Below, in pieces: positions 50,349 to 58,129 of a stretch of DNA of 64,000 bases; the stretch's first letter is position 1, and each line of letters begins with the position of its first letter. The DNA comes from Pseudomonas sp. QTF5. Lineage in GTDB: Bacteria > Pseudomonadota > Gammaproteobacteria > Pseudomonadales > Pseudomonadaceae. The position numbers were made by a program, and so were the translations under genes. The DNA lies in the NCBI RefSeq assembly GCF_000512695.2, contig NZ_AZRW02000012.1, positions 1-64,000 of the forward strand, in the 5' to 3' direction. The notes below the pieces were generated by a model, which worked only from the letters and a program-made list of their open reading frames with translations, searched no databases and was not told the origin of the DNA.

Positions 50349-53117
50349 CCGACGGCCTTTCATCAGGTCTGGTGTAGCAAAGCCTTCGGTGAAACGCTGG
50401 TAAATCGGCGCCAGCAACTCATGGGCCTGCCGGAACAGACCTTGACGCTGCCACAGTTGGGCCAATGAGGTGGCGCTGCGCAGTTCCCAGGCCAGCGCTC
50501 CATGGGTCTTTGCCACGGCTAAGGCTTTGAGCAGCACTGCCTCAGCCGCGCTGACCCCGGTCGGGCAATCCTCTGCCAGCAACACGTCGGCCCGGGCTCG
50601 CAGAATTTCCGCGGTGCTCCAGCCGGCCGCGCCTTTCTCGGCCCGTTCCAGCAACGCGTCATCGATGAAGCGGCTGTCCAGCGTGACCATGATTTCCTTG
50701 ATCAACCCGGTTTTCGGTCGCGGCGACGAAGGCGCATCGGCAGCATCGATCACCTGCGCGTAATGTTTGGCCCAGGTGTGGAACAGCGACACCGAGTGTT
50801 TTTGCGCTTGCTCAAGCAGCAGACCCAGGAGTTCGCGGGCAACCGGGGTGTCGCCGTTGTAGTGAGCGATCAGGCAACCGGCCAGCGCCAGGGTGTAGCA
50901 GATGGACGTGCCATGATTGATCTGAATCGCGATGTCGAGCGCCTGTCGCGCGGTGCGCCAGGCTTTTTCCGGGTGCCCTTGTAACCAGAGAATGCGCGCC
51001 AGAATTGTCAGGGCCGCGACGCTCTGATCGTAATGCACGCCAAAGCAGTAGCTGAAGCGGTTGAGGTGACCATTCTGGGCCAGGCATTGAATGACCTGTT
51101 CCACATTCTCCCGCGCCAGAGCCTGATCCCCGGCAAAGTGCAGGGCCAGAACCCGCAAGCGTTGGGTGCTGAGGGCCAACACTGCGTCACCGTGCAGCCC
51201 CAACTGCTCGAATTGTCGGCTCTGCTCCAGGGCCTGTTGGTAGTGGCCGCAACTCAGATCAACCGCCAAATGTCCGGAAATCGCTTTGAGCTGACCGGCC
51301 ACATCGTTGCAGTGTTCGGCCAGGTGTTTGGCGCTGACGAACGCTTCGACGGCTTCAGCGCTACTGCCCAGGGTGTGGTAGCAGGCACTGCCGAGGGCAA
51401 GCTTGAGGGTCATGGTCAAACGCGGGCAGGGCTGGTGCGTCGCTTCGAGTAGTGCCAGGGCTTTGCGCACGTACACGCCGTGTTCCTTGAGCAACGACAG
51501 CTCCTGCCAGAGCGGCGTCGAGGCCGCAGCGAGGCGGATCGCCAAGGCCTGCGGTCCTTGAGCATTCAAGCCCCAATCGAGCGCAGCGCGAATGTCTTCC
51601 AGGCTGCGGGCGTAACGCTCGGTCCAGCGATCGCTCGAGATATGCTCCCAGTCGTCCTGGGCTTGCTGCATCAAGGCCAGGCAGCGTTCGGCGTGGCGTT
51701 CGCGGGTGTCCGGCAGCTCTTGGGCCTCGGCGAGTTTTTCCAGTGCATAGCCACGTGTGGTATCGAGTAGACGGTAGAACACCTCTTCGTCGCCGACTTC
51801 CACGTTCAGCAATGACTTGGCAACCAATTGGGTGATCGAGGCGAACACCACGCCGGGTTCGAGGTGCTCACCGACGATCACGGCGGCCGCCGACTCCAGG
51901 GTAAAACCGCCACGGAACACCCCCAATCGGCGCAGGCAGGTTTGCTCACAGGCATTGAGCAGTTCGAAGCTCCAGTCCAGTGTCGCGCGCAGGGTCTGAT
52001 GGCGGCCCAAGGCCGTTTGGCAGCCTTGGGTGAGCAGGCGAAAGCTGCCTTGCAGTTGCGACAGCAACCCATTCAACCCCAGGCTGCCCACTTGCGCTGC
52101 CGCCAGTTCGATGGCCAGCGGTATGCCGTCCAGACGCCGGCAGATTTCAATGGCCAGCGGCAATTCATCGTCAGTCAGTTCGAAACTGTCGTGGCTGGCC
52201 ATCGCCCGCTCGACAAACAATTGCAGTGCCGAAAACGCCAGGGCTTGAGCGCGGTCGAGCACGGCGATGGGCGGCGGGCAGTCCAGCGATTCCAGGCGCT
52301 GTACGCATTCGCCTTCGGCCCGCAGGCTCTCGCGGCTGGTGGCCAGAATGTGCACGTGGGGTGCTGCGCGCAGGATGCTTTCGCTGAGCAACGCAATGGC
52401 GTCGATCAGGTGTTCGCAGTTGTCGATGACCAGCAGCATCTGCCGTTCGCGCAGGAGCGTGGCGAGACCGCTCGTGGGTCCGGCTTCGTGCAAGGACAAA
52501 TTCAGCAGCGTTGCCAAGTGTGTGGCGATCATCAACGGGTCGTTGATCGGTGCCAGGTCCAGCAGGCGAATACCGTCGCGATAATGACCGATCAGTTGCT
52601 CGGCAACACGCAGCGCCACGGTCGTCTTGCCGATCCCGCCGGGGCCCACGAGGGTGATGAAGCGCTGCCGCGCCAGTTGCGTCACCAGACTGTCGACCAG
52701 AGCCTGGCGACCGATCATGCGGGTCCGGCGAATCGGCAAGTTATGGCTACCCGGCGCATTGGCGTCGTTTTTCGGGTGTTGTTGGATGGGCTCAAGGGAA
52801 AACGGCGCGACAAAACTGTACCCGCGCTGGGCGACGGTGACGATGTAACGCTGACCCGCCTGACCGTCACCGAGGGCTTTACGCAGTGCCGCCATGTGCA
52901 CCCGCAGGTTGATGTCTTCCACCACACTTTTGGGCCAGACCCGGGCGATCAGTTGTTGCTTGCTCACCACATGCCCGGCGTGTTCCAGCAGGATCAACAG
53001 AATGTCCATGGCCCGCCGACTCAGGCGCAGGGGTTGGCCGGCCTCCATGACCAGGCGTTGTCCGGGGTAGATCCGGTAGGGGCCGAAATGAATGGCCTGT
53101 TCGGGGGGAAGGGTCAA
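50313..53117 (-). CDS. Winged-helix / STAND-type ATPase regulator with TPR domain
   Basis: A 934-residue signal-transduction ATPase. N-terminal OmpR-like winged helix (about 8-105), NB-ARC-like ATPase with Walker A GPGGIGKT at 158-165, LVIDNCEHLIDA and HILATSRESLRAEGE, then from about residue 500 a long array of helical TPR-like repeats with many alanine/leucine pairs (for example LEATHQPCPRLTMTLKLALG). Proteins of this type are ATP-dependent transcriptional switches; target and ligand are unknown. Its 3' end overlaps that of the convergent truncated paralogue by 36 bases. Confidence 0.88.
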   Translation of the reverse strand: MTLPPEQAIHFGPYRIYPGQRLVMEAGQPLRLSRRAMDILLILLEHAGHVVSKQQLIARVWPKSVVEDINLRVHMAALRKALGDGQAGQRYIVTVAQRGYSFVAPFSLEPIQQHPKNDANAPGSHNLPIRRTRMIGRQALVDSLVTQLARQRFITLVGPGGIGKTTVALRVAEQLIGHYRDGIRLLDLAPINDPLMIATHLATLLNLSLHEAGPTSGLATLLRERQMLLVIDNCEHLIDAIALLSESILRAAPHVHILATSRESLRAEGECVQRLESLDCPPPIAVLDRAQALAFSALQLFVERAMASHDSFELTDDELPLAIEICRRLDGIPLAIELAAAQVGSLGLNGLLSQLQGSFRLLTQGCQTALGRHQTLRATLDWSFELLNACEQTCLRRLGVFRGGFTLESAAAVIVGEHLEPGVVFASITQLVAKSLLNVEVGDEEVFYRLLDTTRGYALEKLAEAQELPDTRERHAERCLALMQQAQDDWEHISSDRWTERYARSLEDIRAALDWGLNAQGPQALAIRLAAASTPLWQELSLLKEHGVYVRKALALLEATHQPCPRLTMTLKLALGSACYHTLGSSAEAVEAFVSAKHLAEHCNDVAGQLKAISGHLAVDLSCGHYQQALEQSRQFEQLGLHGDAVLALSTQRLRVLALHFAGDQALARENVEQVIQCLAQNGHLNRFSYCFGVHYDQSVAALTILARILWLQGHPEKAWRTARQALDIAIQINHGTSICYTLALAGCLIAHYNGDTPVARELLGLLLEQAQKHSVSLFHTWAKHYAQVIDAADAPSSPRPKTGLIKEIMVTLDSRFIDDALLERAEKGAAGWSTAEILRARADVLLAEDCPTGVSAAEAVLLKALAVAKTHGALAWELRSATSLAQLWQRQGLFRQAHELLAPIYQRFTEGFATPDLMKGRRLLDELQRHLPG

Positions 53118-53316
53118 CGGGTCACTCCTGCTTGCATCCGTCTATCACGCGGTATTCGGGCATATTCCTCAGGTTTTTTCGGCAGCGCAACGCGGCGTCG
53201 AGCGCCTCGACGGTGTGTGCATAGGCTGCTGCATTTTCGTCCTTGCTCATTGGCCCTGTATTTATTGGGTGCGAGGTTTGTGAGAGGGGCGCCAGTTCCG
53301 TTGCCACACCCTTAAA

Positions 53317-53336
53317 AATTAACAACGTTTAACTCG
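53317..53336. promoter_or_regulatory. Shared 20-bp site, copy A (candidate LysR operator)
   Basis: AATTAACAACGTTTAACTCG is the exact reverse complement of the sequence at 54932-54951 upstream of the LysR gene. Its core TTAACAACGTTTAA is an imperfect palindrome of the T-N11-A kind bound by LysR proteins. It lies 155 bases before the alpha/beta hydrolase start. Confidence 0.65.
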
Positions 53337-53373
53337 TCCTGCGTCTGGTCTACGCTCAAAAATCCAAACCTTC

Positions 53374-53457
53374 AAGTTCATCCACCCGAAGACCGCCGCA
53401 CATTTGGGCGAGCTGGTCGCACGCCTGGCCGAACGCATGGCCCACACCGCTTTTTAA
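53374..53457 (+). pseudogene. Short 3' gene remnant ahead of the hydrolase
   Basis: In frame from 53374 to the stop at 53455-53457 the sequence reads KFIHPKTAAHLGELVARLAE then RMAHTAF, a plausible helical C-terminus of a larger enzyme. No start or upstream body is present. The parent family could not be named, and it may be a chance open stretch. Confidence 0.35.
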
Positions 53458-53491
53458 CCACCGCAAAATCCTTGCATGAGGAGTCATCCTG

Positions 53492-54316
53492 ATGAGCACC
53501 TTTACCACCCGAGACGGCACCGAGATTTACTATAAGGACTGGGGCACCGGTCAGCCGATCGTCTTCAGCCACGGTTGGCCGTTGAACGCCGACAGTTGGG
53601 AATCGCAAATGATCTTCCTGGCCTCCCAAGGCTACCGGGTCATCGCCCATGACCGCCGTGGTCACGGTCGTTCGAGCCAGCCATGGTTCGGCAATGACAT
53701 GGACACCTACGCCGATGACCTGGCGCAGCTGATCGAGCATCTGGATCTGCAAAACGCCGTGCTGTTCGGCTTCTCCACCGGTGGTGGCGAAGTGGCGCGC
53801 TACATCGGTCGCCACGGCACTGGTCGCGTGGCCAAAGCCGGGCTGATTTCCTCGGTGCCACCGTTGATGCTCAAAACCGAGGCCAACCCTGGCGGCCTGC
53901 CGCTGGAGGTGTTCGATGGTATTCGTCAGGCGTCCCTGGTCGACCGTTCGCAGTTGTACAAGGATTTGGCCAGCGGTCCGTTCTTTGGCTTCAATCGCCC
54001 GGGTGCCAAGCCGTCCCAAGGCATGATCGACTGGTTCTGGCTGCAAGGCATGATGTCTGGCCACAAGAATGCCTATGACTGCATCAAGGCGTTCTCCGAA
54101 ACCGACTTTACCGAAGACCTGAAGAAGTTCGACGTGCCGACCCTGGTGGTGCATGGCGACGACGACCAGGTCGTGCCGATCGAAGCCGCCGGCATCGCCG
54201 CGGCGAAACTGGTCAAGGGCTCTACATTGAAGGTCTACCCCGGAGCACCCCACGGCCTGACCGATACCCACAAGGACCAACTCAACGAAGATCTGCTGGC
54301 ATTCATCAAGGGCTGA
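53492..54316 (+). CDS. Alpha/beta hydrolase (non-haem chloroperoxidase / arylesterase family)
   Basis: A 274-residue serine hydrolase close to the known P. fluorescens aryl esterase and cofactor-free haloperoxidases. Catalytic Ser95 lies in GFSTGGG, Asp225 in HGDDDQVVP and His254 in APHGL; the oxyanion region is [12 protein letters not shown]. Enzymes of this group hydrolyse esters and lactones and can perhydrolyse acids. ATG 53492 is preceded by GAGGAGTCATCCT. Probably controlled by the LysR protein encoded 0.7 kb downstream, since both promoters share an identical 20-base site. A hairpin follows. Confidence 0.92.
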   Translation: MSTFTTRDGTEIYYKDWGTGQPIVFSHGWPLNADSWESQMIFLASQGYRVIAHDRRGHGRSSQPWFGNDMDTYADDLAQLIEHLDLQNAVLFGFSTGGGEVARYIGRHGTGRVAKAGLISSVPPLMLKTEANPGGLPLEVFDGIRQASLVDRSQLYKDLASGPFFGFNRPGAKPSQGMIDWFWLQGMMSGHKNAYDCIKAFSETDFTEDLKKFDVPTLVVHGDDDQVVPIEAAGIAAAKLVKGSTLKVYPGAPHGLTDTHKDQLNEDLLAFIKG

Positions 54317-54324
54317 TCAAGATC

Positions 54325-54400
54325 AAAAGATCGCAGGCTGCGCCAGTGCCTACACGGGTATGTGAACCCCTGTAGGCGCTGGCGAAGACTGCGATCTTCT
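54325..54400. terminator. Inverted repeat between convergent hydrolase and AraC genes
   Basis: AGATCGCAGGCTGCGCCAGT pairs with ACTGGCG-like GCGCTGGCGAAGACTGCGAT around an inner CCTACA/TGTAGG stem. The same family recurs at 60697-60760. It overlaps the last 17 codons of the AraC gene, whose C-terminus is therefore repeat-derived. Confidence 0.7.
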
Positions 54401-54814
54401 GATTGTGAGAGAGGGAAGATAACGCACAGTTCGACAGCGCCAGGCAAACGGTGAAACGCCTTCGCTGCGGGTGAAAATATGGGAAAAATACGCCTGATCG
54501 CAGAAGCCGCATTCCAGGCTGATTTGCGTCAGGGTCAAGTCGGTGTTCTGGATCAACTGCTTGGCCCGGGCGATGCGTTGCTGACGAATCCAGTCTTGCG
54601 GCGAGAGGCCGGTGCTGCACTTGAACGCACGGGAAAAATGGCTGCGTGAAAGGGCGCACGCCCGTGCCAGTTCAGTCACTTCCAGGGTTTCGCCGAGGTG
54701 GTCGAGGATCAACTGCCTGGCCAGATTTTCACGCCAGGGGCTGAGCCCGCCAGTAGTTTTTTTTCGCGTTTCAGTGGAGGACGCGCTGATCGCGTTTTGC
54801 TGAAAATGAGCCAT
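54350..54814 (-). CDS. AraC family transcriptional regulator (single domain)
   Basis: About 154 residues consisting almost only of an AraC DNA-binding domain (LGETLEVTELARACALSRSH, RAFKCSTGLSPQDWIRQQRI, LTLTQISLECGFCDQAYFSH). There is no ligand-binding N-terminal domain, so it resembles the short SoxS-like or stand-alone class. The final residues (SSPAPTGVHIPV) are encoded inside a repetitive inverted element, suggesting that the repeat inserted into or replaced the original 3' end. ATG 54814 has a plausible start; 54856 is open but unlikely. Divergent from the LysR gene. Confidence 0.82.
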   Translation of the reverse strand: MAHFQQNAISASSTETRKKTTGGLSPWRENLARQLILDHLGETLEVTELARACALSRSHFSRAFKCSTGLSPQDWIRQQRIARAKQLIQNTDLTLTQISLECGFCDQAYFSHIFTRSEGVSPFAWRCRTVRYLPSLTIRRSQSSPAPTGVHIPV

Positions 54815-54931
54815 GGCCAATGTCCGTGTCGAAGGGCGCGCGCGGGTGCACTGCACGGTGAGTCAGCACGCTCCCTCTAAAAAAAGGTCTGCGCAGAGGG
54901 CTTCATTCTTGGTCGCGGGGGCTTTGGCTTG

Positions 54932-54951
54932 CGAGTTAAACGTTGTTAATT
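54932..54951. promoter_or_regulatory. Shared 20-bp site, copy B (candidate LysR autoregulatory operator)
   Basis: CGAGTTAAACGTTGTTAATT, exact reverse complement of 53317-53336. It is 87 bases before the LysR start at 55038 and in the divergent region with the AraC gene, the usual place for LysR autoregulation. Confidence 0.65.
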
Positions 54952-55037
54952 CATCGATCGGCGCGGGCAGTCTCGAGTACAGTCAGCCACACTCGTCAAC
55001 CCTCTTGCCAGGCCGAAAACACAATGGGATTGTGCTT

Positions 55038-55961
55038 ATGAACCGTAACGATCTGCGCCGCGTCGACATGAACCTGCTGGTGATTTTCGAAGCCCTGATG
55101 TTCGAAAAGAACCTGACCCGGGTCGCCGAAAAACTCTTCATGGGCCAACCAGCGGTGAGTGCCGCGCTGGGGCGGTTGCGTGATTTGTTCGACGACCCGT
55201 TGTTGCTGCGCAACGGTCGCGGGATGGAGCCGACGGCACGGGCGTTGGCGATTCTCAAGGAACTGCAACCGGCGATGGACACCATCTCGGGGGCGGTCAG
55301 CCGCGCCAAGGAATTCGACCCGACGACCAGCTGCGATGTGTTTCGCATCGGGTTGTCGGACGATGCCGAGTTCGGTCTCTTTCCTCCGTTGTTACGACAA
55401 CTGCAAGAAGAAGCACCGGGGATCGTGGTGGTCGTGCGCCGCGCCAATTACCTGTTGATGCCGGCATTGCTGGCCTCCGGGGAAATTTCGGTGGGCGTCA
55501 GCTACACCACCGATCTGCCGGCCAACGCCAAACGCAAAAAGCTGCGCGACATTCCGTGCAAAGTACTGCGCGGCGACAACCGGCCAGAACCGCTGACCCT
55601 GGACGATTACTGTGCGCGGCCCCATGCGATGGTGTCGTTTTCCGGTGACCTGAGCGGCAACATCGATGTGGATTTGGCCAAGGTCGGGCGCACGCGACGC
55701 GTTGTACTTGGGGTGCCGCAATTCAGTGGGTTACGCGCGTTGCTCGCCGGCACTGAGATGATCGCCACTGTCCCCGATTACGCAGCCTGCGCGTTGGTTG
55801 AGGGATGTGCTTTGCGTGCCGAAGATCCACCGTTCCCCATCGATGCGGCGCAGTTGTCGATGGCGTGGAGTGGGGTGCACGACAACGATCCTGCGGAGCG
55901 CTGGTTGAGGTCGCGGATCAGCCAGTTCATGTCGGTGGCGCTGGATATTCCGGTGGTTTAA
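55038..55961 (+). CDS. LysR family transcriptional regulator (NodD/SyrM-like branch)
   Basis: A 307-residue regulator. Helix-turn-helix at about 10-68 (DMNLLVIFEALMFEKNLTRV, KLFMGQPAVSAALGRLRDLF), then a periplasmic-binding-like effector domain (DVFRIGLSDDAEFGLFPPLL, ISVGVSYTTDLPAN). The N-terminal MNRNDLRRVDMNLL form is typical of the branch with NodD and PcpR. ATG 55038 is used because the frame further upstream (54813) spans the promoter. The shared 20-base site suggests it controls itself and the hydrolase at 53492. Effector unknown. Confidence 0.9.
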   Translation: MNRNDLRRVDMNLLVIFEALMFEKNLTRVAEKLFMGQPAVSAALGRLRDLFDDPLLLRNGRGMEPTARALAILKELQPAMDTISGAVSRAKEFDPTTSCDVFRIGLSDDAEFGLFPPLLRQLQEEAPGIVVVVRRANYLLMPALLASGEISVGVSYTTDLPANAKRKKLRDIPCKVLRGDNRPEPLTLDDYCARPHAMVSFSGDLSGNIDVDLAKVGRTRRVVLGVPQFSGLRALLAGTEMIATVPDYAACALVEGCALRAEDPPFPIDAAQLSMAWSGVHDNDPAERWLRSRISQFMSVALDIPVV

Positions 55962-55994
55962 GGCTGTAAATACAGGTCTTCAACACTCCTCGAA

Positions 55995-56090
55995 CCCTGT
56001 GGGAGCGGGCTTGCTCGCGAAGGCGGTGTGTCATTCAACGGTGATGTCGACTGACCCGCCGCCTTCGCGAGCAAGCCCGCTCCCACAGGG
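55995..56090. repeat. Inverted REP pair
   Basis: CCCTGTGGGAGCGGGCTTGC and the inverted GCAAGCCCGCTCCCACAGGG with a spacer of about 45 bases, between the LysR stop and the DUF6124 leader. Confidence 0.9.
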
Positions 56091-56146
56091 GAATGTGTGT
56101 TGATTCGAGGGCTGTGTTTAATGGTGTTTAGCGTTACTTCCTGAAA

Positions 56147-56464
56147 GCTACAGATCCTTGCGCCGTTGCCTACGACTGCGCCAGAATCCGCCGGCTTGTG
56201 CGCTTTGGGCCTGGTCTTTATCGTTTCCGCATCGCTGCCAATCAGCGATCGGGTTTAGCGACTTGAACAGGTATAAGCGCAACAACGCTCCGTCATATTG
56301 CAGGCATTCCATGTCTGCAGTTTCGATATGGTGGCTGTGCGCGGGAGACCCTCGGGTCTGCCGGGTCTTATACCTCTCGGTTCGCTAACCTGCGTACAGC
56401 CGCCACCCTTACTTGTTTAGCGACAGGTACTGGTGGTTCCATCAGGTATAACCGGAGATTCACC
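56147..56464 (+). ncRNA. Structured 5' leader of DUF6124 gene, copy 2
   Basis: Partner of the element at 433-744. After the 48/50-identical distal block (56154-56203) the same helices can be drawn: TGCAGGCA/TGTCTGCA at 56299-56319; GGTGG plus CTGTGCGCGGG (56330-56345) with CCTGCGTACAG (56389-56399) plus CCACC (56403-56407); inner AGACC-CTCG-GGTCT at 56346-56359; and CCGGG/CTCGG at 56361-56380. Compared with copy 1 there are compensatory changes in three helices. An indel breaks the reading frame, so a peptide is unlikely. Probably an RNA control element or a processed small RNA. Confidence 0.7.
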
Positions 56465-56845
56465 ATGTTCAAAGCCACACCTAACCCGCCAGAAACCGAC
56501 GACGTTTCCCCCTACGATCCCCTCGATCCCAAAAAACTCAACGAAGCCGCCGAGCGTGCTCTCGATCACTACCTCAAACCGTCCGACCCCGACGGCGCCA
56601 ATCAGCCCCCACGCAAACCGAGCACGATTTACACCGTCGCCCCAAACATCGACATCGAAGAGCTACTGGCCAATGCCTGCGAATCCTTTGCCTCGGCCAA
56701 GGTGATCGCCAGTGACTGTGCCGGGTTTCTGGAGGGGCCGCAGCGCAATACGATACTGGGCGTCGCGCAGCTCATCATGCTGGGTGAACTGGCGGTGAGT
56801 CGGGCGCTGGATAGTCTGGAATTGAAGGCAGCCCCGGCCCTATAA
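56465..56845 (+). CDS. DUF6124 family protein, copy 2
   Basis: A 126-residue paralogue of the protein at 73-432. The N-terminal MFKATPNPPETDDVSPYDPL and LNEAAERALDHYLKP sections and the helical LANACESFASAKVIASDCAG and LIMLGELAVSRALDSLE sections align without large gaps apart from a short insert (DPDGANQPPR). Unknown function; small, acidic, probably cytoplasmic. CCGGAGATTCACC provides the ribosome site. It has the same long leader as copy 1, 56 kb away, so gene and leader duplicate or move together. Confidence 0.87.
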   Translation: MFKATPNPPETDDVSPYDPLDPKKLNEAAERALDHYLKPSDPDGANQPPRKPSTIYTVAPNIDIEELLANACESFASAKVIASDCAGFLEGPQRNTILGVAQLIMLGELAVSRALDSLELKAAPAL

Positions 56846-56854
56846 CCTGATCCC

Positions 56855-56987
56855 TGTGGCGAGGGAGCTTGCTCCCGCTCGGCTGCGCAGCAGTCGTAAT
56901 CCCTGTGCATGCGGTTTGCCAGACAAACCGTGATTGCGGATTTTGGGGCCGCTTCGCAGCCCAACGGGAGCAAGCTCCCTCGCCACA
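56855..56987. repeat. Second-class inverted repeat
   Basis: TGTGGCGAGGGAGCTTGCTC and GAGCAAGCTCCCTCGCCACA form 20-bp arms around about 90 bases that contain further GGCTGCG/CGCAGC symmetry. A different repeat class from the GGGAGCGGGC REPs. It lies after the DUF6124 gene and may end its transcription. Confidence 0.85.
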
Positions 56988-57105
56988 ATGGGGTGTGTTG
57001 TATTTGTGTGCGGCGTTCCCGCAGTACAAAGAGAGCACGTACATTCAATTTTTCCCTACCCCGTCGCTGCACTATTCAGGGCAATGATTGATCAAGGGTA
57101 GGGCC

Positions 57106-57522
57106 ATGAACGCTTCGCGATGGAATGAACAGGCTCAAGATTTCGGGCTGCTGTTTCTGCGGGTCAGCGGCGGGCTGTTTCTGTTGTGGGTGCATGGCTT
57201 GCCGAAATTGCTCGATTTCAGCGCCGAACTGCAACGCATCGAAGACCCTTTCCACCTCGGCGCCCACCTCACCCTGAGCCTGGCGATTTTCGCCGAAGTG
57301 CTGTGCCCGTTGCTGATTGTCGCCGGTGTGCTGGCGCGGCTGGCGTGCTTGCCTATTCTGTTTGTGCTGCTGGTGGCGCTGCTGGTCGTGCACCCGCAAT
57401 GGAGTGTGGCCGAAGGGCAGTTCGGCTGGCTGCTGTTGATCCTCTTCACCAGTGTGTTTATCGCCGGGCCGGGACGGCTGGCGCTCAATGTCCGTTTGCC
57501 CGGAGTGCTCCGTTATGCCTGA
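57106..57522 (+). CDS. DoxX family membrane protein
   Basis: A 138-residue inner-membrane protein with four helices (for example LLFLRVSGGLFLLWVHGLPK, SLAIFAEVLCPLLIVAGVLA). DoxX proteins are poorly understood; some take part in oxidative or thiol stress complexes. ATG 57106 follows GGGTAGGGCC; an ATG at 57088 would add six residues. First gene of an operon with a monooxygenase-domain membrane protein (8-base overlap), an amidohydrolase and a YcaC hydrolase. Confidence 0.88.
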   Translation: MNASRWNEQAQDFGLLFLRVSGGLFLLWVHGLPKLLDFSAELQRIEDPFHLGAHLTLSLAIFAEVLCPLLIVAGVLARLACLPILFVLLVALLVVHPQWSVAEGQFGWLLLILFTSVFIAGPGRLALNVRLPGVLRYA

Positions 57523-58120
57523 AGCCCGAACTCAAAAAGCGCCGGGGTCCGATGAGATCGTGACGCTGATCGTCAAGCACCGGGTCAAGGCCGGTTTCGA
57601 AGCAGCGTATGAAGCTTGGTTGCGCAATATCGTCAGCGTCGCAGGGCGCACGGAAGGACATCTGGGCGTGGACGTGATCCGCGGCAAGAACGGTGGCCTG
57701 GATATGTTCACCTGCGTGCTGCGTTTTTGCTCCACCGAGGCGATGCAGCGCTGGCTCGATTCGTCGCAACGCCAGGCACTGGTCGACGAAGCCGCGCCGA
57801 TGCTGGCCGACGGCGACCAGACCGAGGTCAACCCGGTCAATGAATTCTGGTTCTCACCGCTGGCTGAGACCGGTTCGCCACCGCCGCGCTGGAAGCAGGC
57901 CGTGGTGACGTTGCTGGTGATTCTGCCCCACACCTTGCTGGTGCCGCTGCTCTGGGGGCCGTTGCTGCAGCTCAATGCCTTTCTTTCCAATTACGTGGTC
58001 GCCACGTTTCTGATCACGCTGACCATCGTGCTGTCGGTGGTGTACGTCTTTATGCCGCTGGCCACGCGCCTGTTCACGCCGTGGCTGGAAGCCGGCCAGT
58101 CCCATTCCACACAGCCTTAA
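57515..58120 (+). CDS. Antibiotic biosynthesis monooxygenase (ABM) domain membrane protein
   Basis: A 201-residue protein: an N-terminal ABM ferredoxin-like domain (residues about 12-105, VTLIVKHRVKAGFEAAYEAW, HLGVDVIRGKNGGLDMFTCV) followed by two transmembrane helices (about 128-150 and 160-185). This fusion recurs in bacteria next to DoxX and amidohydrolase genes. ABM domains oxidise or bind aromatic compounds, but activity here is unproven. ATG 57515 overlaps the DoxX stop; 9 bases separate it from the amidohydrolase. Confidence 0.88.
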   Translation: MPEARTQKAPGSDEIVTLIVKHRVKAGFEAAYEAWLRNIVSVAGRTEGHLGVDVIRGKNGGLDMFTCVLRFCSTEAMQRWLDSSQRQALVDEAAPMLADGDQTEVNPVNEFWFSPLAETGSPPPRWKQAVVTLLVILPHTLLVPLLWGPLLQLNAFLSNYVVATFLITLTIVLSVVYVFMPLATRLFTPWLEAGQSHSTQP

Positions 58121-58129
58121 GGAAACGCG

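Noticed and set aside
51828..53315. 495-codon + strand frame opposite the TPR-containing regulator
   Set aside because: Antisense shadow; the - strand protein has intact winged-helix and P-loop motifs.
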